DNA of 14,092 nt from Deltaproteobacteria bacterium (lineage in GTDB: Bacteria; Myxococcota_A; UBA9160; SMWR01): contig JAFDAW010000035.1 of NCBI GenBank assembly GCA_019313605.1, positions 1-14,092 on the forward strand, written 5' to 3'. The notes below the pieces were generated by a model. That model did no database searches. It saw only the letters and a program-made list of their open reading frames with translations, and was not told the origin of the DNA. This document shows positions 1-7,177 of the stretch, in pieces; positions within the stretch are counted from its first letter, which is position 1, and the number at the start of each line of letters is the position of its first letter. Both the position numbers and the translations under genes were made by a program.

Positions 1-4
1 TGCC

Positions 5-3000
5 GTGAGCGAATTCCGCTTCGCGGAGCCGCAGTGGGTCCATGCGCTCTGGGGTGTGCTGGCGTTCGTCGTGCTGCTCTTCTGGTTCGATCTGCGCGGT
101 GCCGGTGCACTCGATCAGTTGATCTCCAACACGCTTCAGCGTCGACTGGTGGGGCGCCCGAGTTCGCTGCGGCGGCGAATGCGGATCGTCCTGCTGGGAC
201 TGTCTGCTGCTTGCCTGGTGTTCGCGCTGATGCGTCCTCAACTCGGGATCCGGCACGTTGCGGCGCCTCGCGTTGGAGCCGAGATCATGATTGCCCTCGA
301 CGTTTCGAAGTCGATGCTCGCGGAAGACGTGGCGCCGAGCCGGCTCGAGCGCGCCAAGGCCGAGATCGTCGATCTGCTCGCCTACCTCGACGGCGATCAG
401 GTCGGACTGATCGCGTTTGCGGGGCGCGCCACGGTGCTCGCGCCGATGACTCCTGACTTCAGCTTTCTCCGGCTCGTGCTCGAAGGCACCGGGCCCCACA
501 GCGTGACGCGGGGCGGGACGCGTCTCGAAGAACCGATTCGAAAGGCCACCCAGGGTTTCGGCCCCGCTCAGGAAGCGTCTCGCGTGATCCTGCTGATCAC
601 CGACGGTGGCGATCAGGATTCGTTTCCGCTCGACGCCGCGAAGGCCGCCGCGGAGGCTGGGATCGTGATCATCGCGATCGGTTTCGGCGATGAACTCGGA
701 AGCGAGATCTACACGACGGATCCCCGCACCGGAGCGCGCGAATTGCTGCGCGACGCGGACGGTCGCGCGGTTCGAAGCCGCCTCGATGGGGAACTTCTCC
801 GCGACCTTGCGCTCGCCACGGGCGGCGCCTATGTGCCGGCTGGGACCGGGGTGCTCGATCTGGAATCGATCTACCGGCAACACATCGAGCCGCGCATGGT
901 GGGCCAACTCGATCCGCGCGGGAAGACCGTGCGCGACGAGGGCTACCAGTGGGCGGTGTTGCTCGGTCTGGTGTTTCTCGTCTCGAGTGCCGCGCTCTCC
1001 GGTGCGCCGGCCGGTGTGGGTGCGGCTCTCGCTCTATGGCTGGCCCTCGCAATCCCTCCGCCGCCGGCCTGGGCCCAGAGCGCCGATGAGCCGGCGGGCG
1101 ATGATGCATTGCAGATGATTCAAGAATCGAACGGCGATGAGGTGGGCGGTGGGGATGGGCGCCCCGCTGAAGCCGATCTGCCGGCGGAGCCCGTTGATCC
1201 GCGCGAGATCTTCAATCTCGGCGTGGTAGCGCTCGAAGCCGGAAATGCCGAAGAGGCGATCCGGCAGTTCGAGAGCGCTCGACGAGAGGCAGGCGATGAT
1301 GGTGAGCTGCGCTTTCGGGCCGCCTACGATCTCGGGATCGCCTCGGCGATGCTGGCGTCGACGTTGGAAGCCGATTCTCCCGAAGAAGCGCTCCGCGCGC
1401 TCTATATCGCAGCGGATTGGTTCCGCGATGCCATCCAGCAACGCCCCGAGCACGAAGATTCTCGCGTCAACCTCGACGTCGTTTTGCGCAGCGCACTGCT
1501 GCTGGCGGATCGGATCGCCCAGAGCAACGCCAAGGGTGTCGACGCCGAGTTGCAGGAACTCGCAGAGCGTCAGCGCGAAATGGTTGCGGCGCTGGCGGCC
1601 CTGCAGGCGCAGCTGTCGGAGGAGTCTGAGGCGTCGGCTTCGGAACTTCTGCGTAGGGAGTTCCGTTCGCACGCGACCGATCAGCGCGCGTTGCTAGGCG
1701 ACGCGGATCGGCTTGCCGGTGCGATCGATGCGGAGAGTCAGGGGATCGCGGGTCGCCCGGAGGAGGAGCGAACACCTGAGGATCAAATGCGCGCCGCCCA
1801 GCTCGAAGGGGTGCTCCACTATCTCCACCTCGCACGCGAGCGAATGGGGCAGACGCGGCGGCAACTTCGTCAACGTCAGGGAGAGCGCGCCTACCGGCGC
1901 GGCTCCGCGGCACTCGCCGAACTCAAGCGCGCGCTCGATCAATTGCGCGATCCGGCGGCTGTGATCGATGCGCTGCTTCGCGACGTCGCGGAGACCGCCA
2001 CAGGCACGGCGGCCCTCGCTAGTTCTCGGCGAGAACTTCCCGGGCTGGACGCAGCTGTCGAAGTTCCCGCCTGGCTGACCGCTGAATCGTTGCGAGACGA
2101 TCAGCGCTATGCGGCGGACCGGGCGGCCGAACTCGATCAGCGATTGCTCGCCGCGCTCGAACAGGGCTCGGCGCCGAGCCCGGAGCAACAGGACCTGTTC
2201 GACGCTGTGACGAATGCCGAACCCCTGGTAGCCGACTCTACAACCAGCCTGACCGAGGCCGCGAACGCGCTGGATGCCGATTCTCCGGCGGATGCGCTGC
2301 CCCACCAACGCGAGGCGCTCACAGCGCTTTCCGAAGCGCGCGAGTGGTTCCTGGATCTTCGCGGTTTGATCGAGCTGACCTATTCGGATGAGCGGCGGAT
2401 CGAACAGGTGCTCGGTGCCGAGGGCGATGAGGCGGAGACCGCGCGAAAGGAATATCTGCCGGCTATCCGCGAACTGCAGAAACACAATGTCACGCGCGCC
2501 GAGCGACTCGCGGACAAACTCGAAGCAGCCGCGAACGCACCGCCGACACCGCAACCCGACGGCAGCATGCCCGACGAAGAAGCCGCCGAGATCCAGCAGC
2601 AGCGGTTCCAACTGGCGGGGCAGCTTCTCACGCTCGCACTCGCCCGCATGGACGACGTCGAGATTGAGCTGGCCGAGAGCGGAACCGTCAAGTGGTCCGA
2701 GGGGCACGAAGCGAGTCGCACGGCGATCGAACACCTGGAGGCGCTGCGCCGGCTCTTCTTCTCGATCGTCGAAGAACTCCGCGATGCCGCGCAGCAGCAA
2801 CTCGATCTCGCGGACGAGACTCGCGATGCGGCGGCGCTCAGCGCGGCCGGCTCCGATGATGCGGCCGCGCGGATCGGACCGCTGGCTCCACGCCAGGAGG
2901 CGCTCGCGGCCCGAACAGGAGCCATCGCAGACGCGCTCGCCGAACAATCGAATCAGACGGGTGGTGTGGTCGACGAAGAGGCAGACTCTGCGGAAACGAG

Positions 3001-3391
3001 CAGGCGCCTGCGGGAAGCCGGCGAACACGTTCTGCTCGCCCAGGTAGAGATGGAAGGTGCAACGGAGAAGCTCGCCGAGGATCCGCCGAACCTGGAATCG
3101 ACCCAGGAGCGACAGGCGGCCTCGATCGCAGAACTCGAGCAAGCGCTCGCGCTACTCGTCCCTCCGGAAGATCGGGAGCCCGAGGGTGAGCCCGATTCTT
3201 CCGAGCAGCAGGATTCCGAGTCCGAACCATCGGGCGGCGAGCAGAAGCCGGAAGGTGAACCGGAGCCGCAGGCCGCACCCGCCGATCCCGCTCAACTGCT
3301 GCAAGCCGTTCGCGATCGCGAGGCGCAGCGGCGGCGCGATCGCGAACAGCGCGGAACCGAAGGCTACGACACGGTGGAGAGGGATTGGTGA
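5..3391 (+). CDS. batB: BatB-BatC-type fusion: VWA membrane protein with TPR and long coiled-coil region
   Basis: An 1128-residue protein of the Bat (aerotolerance) family. Two N-terminal membrane segments (about 13-29 and 58-77) flank a strongly basic loop, which predicts N-out topology and a periplasmic VWA domain (about 90-300). The MIDAS site is intact: D99-x-S101-x-S103, T172 and D200 (ITDGGD). Two more hydrophobic segments follow (315-332, 338-351); the second ends in AWAQS and resembles the signal peptide of a once separate BatC. TPR-like helices cover about 400-495, then some 500 residues of Glu/Gln/Ala-rich helix, an acidic Pro/Glu/Ser linker (about 1045-1100) and a basic tail ending VERDW, which resembles the charged ...DW tail of BatC proteins. 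BatB alone is usually about 330 residues. The GTG start lies in a GTGA context, suggesting overlap with an upstream gene. Family assignment is firm. The fusion reading is inference, and the coiled coil is not assigned beyond that. Confidence 0.88.
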   Translation: MSEFRFAEPQWVHALWGVLAFVVLLFWFDLRGAGALDQLISNTLQRRLVGRPSSLRRRMRIVLLGLSAACLVFALMRPQLGIRHVAAPRVGAEIMIALDVSKSMLAEDVAPSRLERAKAEIVDLLAYLDGDQVGLIAFAGRATVLAPMTPDFSFLRLVLEGTGPHSVTRGGTRLEEPIRKATQGFGPAQEASRVILLITDGGDQDSFPLDAAKAAAEAGIVIIAIGFGDELGSEIYTTDPRTGARELLRDADGRAVRSRLDGELLRDLALATGGAYVPAGTGVLDLESIYRQHIEPRMVGQLDPRGKTVRDEGYQWAVLLGLVFLVSSAALSGAPAGVGAALALWLALAIPPPPAWAQSADEPAGDDALQMIQESNGDEVGGGDGRPAEADLPAEPVDPREIFNLGVVALEAGNAEEAIRQFESARREAGDDGELRFRAAYDLGIASAMLASTLEADSPEEALRALYIAADWFRDAIQQRPEHEDSRVNLDVVLRSALLLADRIAQSNAKGVDAELQELAERQREMVAALAALQAQLSEESEASASELLRREFRSHATDQRALLGDADRLAGAIDAESQGIAGRPEEERTPEDQMRAAQLEGVLHYLHLARERMGQTRRQLRQRQGERAYRRGSAALAELKRALDQLRDPAAVIDALLRDVAETATGTAALASSRRELPGLDAAVEVPAWLTAESLRDDQRYAADRAAELDQRLLAALEQGSAPSPEQQDLFDAVTNAEPLVADSTTSLTEAANALDADSPADALPHQREALTALSEAREWFLDLRGLIELTYSDERRIEQVLGAEGDEAETARKEYLPAIRELQKHNVTRAERLADKLEAAANAPPTPQPDGSMPDEEAAEIQQQRFQLAGQLLTLALARMDDVEIELAESGTVKWSEGHEASRTAIEHLEALRRLFFSIVEELRDAAQQQLDLADETRDAAALSAAGSDDAAARIGPLAPRQEALAARTGAIADALAEQSNQTGGVVDEEADSAETSRRLREAGEHVLLAQVEMEGATEKLAEDPPNLESTQERQAASIAELEQALALLVPPEDREPEGEPDSSEQQDSESEPSGGEQKPEGEPEPQAAPADPAQLLQAVRDREAQRRRDREQRGTEGYDTVERDW
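3376..3379 (+). promoter_or_regulatory. Ribosome binding site deciding the batD start
   Basis: GGAG (within GGAGAGGG) lies 8 nt before the GTG at 3388. It favours that GTG, which overlaps the preceding TGA as GTGA, over the TTG one codon upstream at 3385. The same GGAG/8-nt/GTGA arrangement recurs at batE. Confidence 0.6.
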
Positions 3392-5187
3392 GGGCCGCCT
3401 GTTTGTTCCTGCTGGTGTGGGTCGCGGCTGCCGCGGCTGCGGCCCAGACCGTCAGCGTCCAGACCACGGCCGCGCCCCACTACGCGGGCGAGCCGGTCGA
3501 GGTCCACGTCGTCGTGCAGGGGTTCGAAGAAGACCCCGCACTCTCTGTGGTGGTCGCCTCGCCGCCGCGCGGGAAACTGATCGCGGCCGGTGTGCACCCG
3601 AGCGTGAGCACCTCGATCTCGATCGTAAACGGTCAGATGCGGCGAACCAAAGAGGTGACGTTCACTTTCGTTTATCAACTCCAGGTCGCTGAACCCGGGC
3701 CGATCGAAATCGGTCCGTTTGCGGTTACGCAGGGGAGCGCGAGCGTGACCAGTCGTTCGCTTCGCCTGGATCTCGAGACACTTCCGTCGAGCGACCAGAT
3801 GACGGTCGAGCTGGACTTCCAGGATACACCCGTGTATGTCGGTGAACGCGTCCCGATTGCGCTCCGATTCCGGTTGACGGGCCGGCTCAGGGAAAACCTG
3901 CATCAGTATTCGCTGCATGTTCCGTTCTTTGCATTGACCGAGACGTTCCAATTTCTGGAACCACCGGACGCGGCCGGCACGACGAAAATCGAGATCCAGA
4001 CCCCGAACGGCCCGCTTGCGGTGATGGGATCCGCCCGCGAAGAGAAGCGAGGCGGTGACACCTACCTGATCGTCGAGGTTCGGCGAATCGCGGTTCCGCT
4101 GCGCGCGGGAAGCCTCGAGATTCCGCCTGCAACGCTCGATGTGGAGGAGGGCGTGCGCTTCCGGCGGGATCTCTTCGGAGGCCGCAGGCCCACGCAGATT
4201 CGCAAATGGCGATCGTCGGACCGCACGCGCCGCCTCTCCGTGAAACAGATTCCCGCCGATCGCACCCCGGAAAGTTTTGCGGGCGCCGTGGGCTCCGGCT
4301 TTTCGCTGGCGGTATCCGCGGATCGAACCGTCGTGAAGGTGGGTGAACCGATTGCGCTCCATTTCGAATTGCGGGGCGACGGCAATCTCGAGACCGCCGC
4401 GCTGCCGCGCCTCGACGCTGAGGGGTTGCTGCCGCCGGATTCGTTCCGGGTTGCCGATGGCGAAATCCCGGGGCGCTTCGAGGACGGCGTCAAACGCTTC
4501 ACGGCGATGGTCCGGGTGATGGATCCCGACGTCAACGAGATCCCGGCGTTGGAGTACTCGTGGTTCGATCCGACCGCGGAGCAGTTTCAAAGCGCGACGT
4601 CGCGCCCGATCGCGCTCTCGGTCGGTGATGCGCAGATGATCGGTGCGGCCGACGTCCAGAGTGCTGAACGCGTGCTCGAGAGTCCCGCCTCGGATCTCGA
4701 AGAACGCACCGCACGCGCGCCTTCGCGGGCCGGATCGCTGGTCTTGACGGGCGCCGATCTTGCGATCGAACGCAACGCGGATCTCCTGCTTCGCGATGCT
4801 TCGGCCGGCAGCCGCAACGGTTGGGCACTCGCGGGCCTCTATGCGGGCTCTGTCTTGCTCCTCGTGCTCGCGCAATTCGATCGGCGCCGTCGAAATGTGG
4901 ACCCCGCGATCGTCGCGCGCCGGCGTCGCGTCGAAAGCGGACTGCGCAGAATACGCGACGCGTCGAATCTTCCGGCCCCCGAGGCCGCCGCAGAAATTGC
5001 GCGGGCGATGCGCTCGCTGCTCGCGGAGACCCCGGGCGTTCGGTGCCCGGAGATCGACGCGCTGATCGGTGAATGTGATGCACGGAGTTACGCGCCCGCC
5101 GCGGATCGCGACCCCGCGCCGATTGACGCTGCATTTCAACAGCGTGCGCTCGAGCTCGCCCAAGGCATGATGGAGTCCGAATCGTGA
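3388..5187 (+). CDS. batD: BatD-family periplasmic/membrane protein
   Basis: A 599-residue protein. An N-terminal signal peptide (about 1-20, ending in an Ala run before QTV) precedes beta-rich immunoglobulin-like repeats. The repeats show the BatD pattern of a strand followed by 'VGE' and a hydrophobic strand: AGEPVEVHV near 33-41, VGERVPIAL near 151-159, and VKVGEPIALHFELRGDGNLE near 316-335. That last block, with its G-x-GNLE ending, is the most characteristic part of the family. One transmembrane helix (about 478-495) is followed by a basic cytoplasmic tail (RRRR) and a helical C-terminal domain. The gene overlaps both neighbours by 4 bases, so it should be translationally coupled to the BatB-BatC fusion and to batE. 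BatD proteins belong to the Bat operon, implicated in stress or oxygen tolerance in Bacteroides and Leptospira; the molecular function is not settled. I see no internal disruption. Confidence 0.88.
   Translation: MRAACLFLLVWVAAAAAAAQTVSVQTTAAPHYAGEPVEVHVVVQGFEEDPALSVVVASPPRGKLIAAGVHPSVSTSISIVNGQMRRTKEVTFTFVYQLQVAEPGPIEIGPFAVTQGSASVTSRSLRLDLETLPSSDQMTVELDFQDTPVYVGERVPIALRFRLTGRLRENLHQYSLHVPFFALTETFQFLEPPDAAGTTKIEIQTPNGPLAVMGSAREEKRGGDTYLIVEVRRIAVPLRAGSLEIPPATLDVEEGVRFRRDLFGGRRPTQIRKWRSSDRTRRLSVKQIPADRTPESFAGAVGSGFSLAVSADRTVVKVGEPIALHFELRGDGNLETAALPRLDAEGLLPPDSFRVADGEIPGRFEDGVKRFTAMVRVMDPDVNEIPALEYSWFDPTAEQFQSATSRPIALSVGDAQMIGAADVQSAERVLESPASDLEERTARAPSRAGSLVLTGADLAIERNADLLLRDASAGSRNGWALAGLYAGSVLLLVLAQFDRRRRNVDPAIVARRRRVESGLRRIRDASNLPAPEAAAEIARAMRSLLAETPGVRCPEIDALIGECDARSYAPAADRDPAPIDAAFQQRALELAQGMMESES
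5172..5175 (+). promoter_or_regulatory. Ribosome binding site for batE
   Basis: GGAG lies 8 nt before the GTG at 5184 and inside the end of batD, matching the spacing seen at batD. It supports the GTGA-overlap start. Confidence 0.55.
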
Positions 5188-6005
5188 GGGTTGCGGGTTG
5201 GATTTTCGCGGTGGCAATCGCACTTTGGGCGGCTTCAGCTGTGGCACAACAACCGGAAGCCGCGCAGATTGAGGAAGCGATTGCGAGCTATCGAGCCGCT
5301 CTCGATACTTCCGAACGCGATTCGCGCCTCGAGGGATTCCGAAAAGCGGAGCGACTGTTCTCTCGGACCGCCGACGGCGGCGCTTCTAATCCCGAGCTCT
5401 ACACGAATCTCGGAAATGCCGCGCTCCAGGCCGAACACCTCGGAGCTGCCGTGCTCGCCTACCGTCGGGCACTCGCGATCGATCCCGATCACCCTCGCGC
5501 GGTGCAGAATCTCGAGTACGTCCGCACGCTGTTGCCCGAGTGGGTGCCGAAACCCGAAGCGGGTGGCCTGCTCGACAGTTTCTTCTTCTGGCACAAGACC
5601 CTGGCGCGCTCCGACCGCGCGTTGGGCGCGGCGATCACCTTCGCGATTGGCGCGCTCCTGCTGGCCGCGGCGATCCGCTTCGGCCAATCGGCGCTGCGCA
5701 CGGCGGCGAGCCTTCCCGCGCTGGTCTGGGCCGCGTTGATCGCTTCGGTCGCCGTCGACGTCGGCGGTGCACGGCTCGATGATGCGGTCGTGATCGCGGA
5801 CGAGGCCGTGGCCCGGGCGGCAGACTCGGCGCTCGCGCCGAGCACCTTGCCGGCGCCGCTGCCGGGGGGTGTCGAGGTCCGCATCCTCGAGCGCCGCTCG
5901 CCGTGGATCCGAATCCGCCTCGCCAACGGCCGCGACGCCTGGGTCGCGGAGTCGGCATTGGAGGCGGTCGCCGACCCGCACGGCGATCCTGGATCGAAGC
6001 GCTAG
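5184..6005 (+). CDS. batE: BatE-type TPR protein with C-terminal SH3 domain
   Basis: A 273-residue protein. A signal peptide (about 1-21, AVAQQ) is followed by TPR helices: about 51-62, then NPELYTNLGNAALQAEHLGA (69-88) and the helix running to about 115, including the TPR-typical AIDPDHPRA. Two membrane helices (about 145-164 and 175-193) follow, then a bacterial SH3-like domain (about 199-262) containing VRILERRSPWIRIRLANGR and a W at 253. TPR, two TMs and SH3 in that order is the usual BatE layout. It starts at a GTG overlapping the batD stop (GTGA), with GGAG 8 nt upstream, and closes the operon. Its TAG stop is half of a CTAG shared with the convergent hydrolase gene, leaving no space for a terminator between them. 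Confidence 0.85.
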   Translation: MRVAGWIFAVAIALWAASAVAQQPEAAQIEEAIASYRAALDTSERDSRLEGFRKAERLFSRTADGGASNPELYTNLGNAALQAEHLGAAVLAYRRALAIDPDHPRAVQNLEYVRTLLPEWVPKPEAGGLLDSFFFWHKTLARSDRALGAAITFAIGALLLAAAIRFGQSALRTAASLPALVWAALIASVAVDVGGARLDDAVVIADEAVARAADSALAPSTLPAPLPGGVEVRILERRSPWIRIRLANGRDAWVAESALEAVADPHGDPGSKR

Positions 6006-6973
6006 ATGTGCGCCTCGAGAAAATCGGGGATTCGATCTTCGAGCCAGTAGCGCACGGACCACGGCCAGGCTCCCGAGACGAAACCCACGTGGCCTCCGCT
6101 CGGGCTGACCTCGAATTCGACATGCGCAGATCGCTCTTCGGGCCCCGGGATGACCCCAGAATGCATCAGGGGATCATCCGCGGAGTGGAGTACGAGGGTC
6201 GGCGTTTCGATGCGGTCGACGAATTGACGGCTGCTGCAGCGCTTGTAGTAGTCCTGCGCGCTTGGGAATCCGTGAACCGGTGCGGTGACGGCTTCGTCGA
6301 ACTCGCGGAAGGTGCGGAGGCGGTCGAGCTCTGCTCCCGTCAGGGGAAGTTCGAACGAACCGTTGGCCATCTTGGCGTATACGGCTTGCTTGAGTCTTCG
6401 CACCAGATACCACTGATAGATCCTCGACAACCCCACTTCCATTGAATCCGCAGCCGCGCCGAGTTCGAAGGGGATCGAGACGGCGACGGCCGCCTGCAGC
6501 GGGTTGCCGGTTCGGGATTCTCCGAGCCACTTGAGCAGCACGTTGCCCCCGAGCGAGTAGGCGACTGCGGCCAGCGGTGTCTCGGGTTCGCGGCGGCGCA
6601 ATTCGCGCGCAAACCAATCGACGTCCGTCGTCTCGCCGGAGTGATAGGAGCGGGGCAGGCGGTTGGCTTCACCCGAGCAGCCGCGAAAGTGCATCAGCGC
6701 GCCACGCCAGCCGCGGGCTTCGATCTCGCGCAACAACCCCCGCGCGTAATTGGATTCGGCCGAGCCCTGCAGGCCGTGAAGCACGATCACGATCGGGCCT
6801 TCGCGACCGATCCAATCGACATCGAGAAAATCACCGTCGGGAAGCTCCACGCGCTCTCGACGGGTTTCGAGCCGAATGCGTCGACGGCAGAGAACCGGCC
6901 AGATCGTTTGAAGGTGGCCGCTCGACAGCCACCACGCGGGGCGGAAGCGGTCGTCGGTTTTCCGGTCGCTCAC
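6002..6973 (-). CDS. yheT: YheT-family alpha/beta-fold hydrolase
   Basis: A 323-residue predicted serine hydrolase. It begins with the family's typical N-terminal block (PAWWLSSGHLQTIWP, 12-26), followed by the oxyanion-region VLHGLQGS (64-71), HFRGCSGE (95-102) and nucleophile S140 in AYSLGGN. The acid is probably D266 or D267 in SADDPLM, and the catalytic His is H295 in GGHVGF. The first Gly of the usual GxSxG elbow is Ala here. The open frame extends 44 codons upstream, but that part does not look like the family. A GTG at 6971-6973 sits 8 nt after GAGGTGG and gives the expected N-terminus. The substrate is unknown; relatives are annotated as esterases or hydrolases without a clear physiological role. 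It is divergent from the LtaS-like gene and convergent with batE. Confidence 0.88.
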   Translation of the reverse strand: MSDRKTDDRFRPAWWLSSGHLQTIWPVLCRRRIRLETRRERVELPDGDFLDVDWIGREGPIVIVLHGLQGSAESNYARGLLREIEARGWRGALMHFRGCSGEANRLPRSYHSGETTDVDWFARELRRREPETPLAAVAYSLGGNVLLKWLGESRTGNPLQAAVAVSIPFELGAAADSMEVGLSRIYQWYLVRRLKQAVYAKMANGSFELPLTGAELDRLRTFREFDEAVTAPVHGFPSAQDYYKRCSSRQFVDRIETPTLVLHSADDPLMHSGVIPGPEERSAHVEFEVSPSGGHVGFVSGAWPWSVRYWLEDRIPDFLEAHI

Positions 6974-6981
6974 GCTTGAAT

Positions 6982-6988
6982 CCACCTC
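6982..6988 (-). promoter_or_regulatory. Ribosome binding site deciding the hydrolase start
   Basis: GAGGTGG on the minus strand, 8 nt before the GTG at 6971-6973. It selects this start over the longer frame from 7105, whose extra 44 codons show no family similarity. Confidence 0.65.
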
Positions 6989-7177
6989 ATTCGATGATCC
7001 ACCTACGATCGGATTTCTCGCCCATCGCCATCGGAAGCAGCCTGCCGTTCGATCCAGCTGAGCGTAGAGAATAGGCGCGCAGCGCGGGCGCGCGACTCGT
7101 TCCATTCGGGCTATCGTTTACGCCCACTGCGCTTCGTGAGCACCGGTACCCGTCCACGAGCGCCCGTCGAGGAGTGG

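Noticed and set aside
1694..3142. 482-residue minus-strand frame opposite the BatB-BatC coiled-coil region
   Set aside because: It has no recognisable motifs, and its Arg/Leu/Gly-rich composition comes from reading the Glu/Ala/Leu-rich helix region backwards.
3364..5247. 627-residue open frame on the minus strand opposite batD
   Set aside because: It is Arg/Gly/His-rich with no domain, no signal or binding site. It mirrors a well-supported batD gene and reflects high GC at third positions.
7071..7095. GC-alternating stretch (GCGCGC...GCGCGC) considered as an operator or hairpin
   Set aside because: It is low-complexity GCGC sequence that pairs with itself in many registers and shows no specific symmetry.
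6974..7105. 44-codon N-terminal extension of the hydrolase frame
   Set aside because: A strong GAGGTGG site sits 8 nt before the internal GTG, and the extension has no resemblance to YheT N-termini.
7060..7120. Divergent promoters for the hydrolase and the LtaS-like gene (TATTCT on minus, TATCGT on plus)
   Set aside because: The -10-like boxes lack convincing -35 partners at proper spacing. A promoter must lie in this gap, but I cannot place it.
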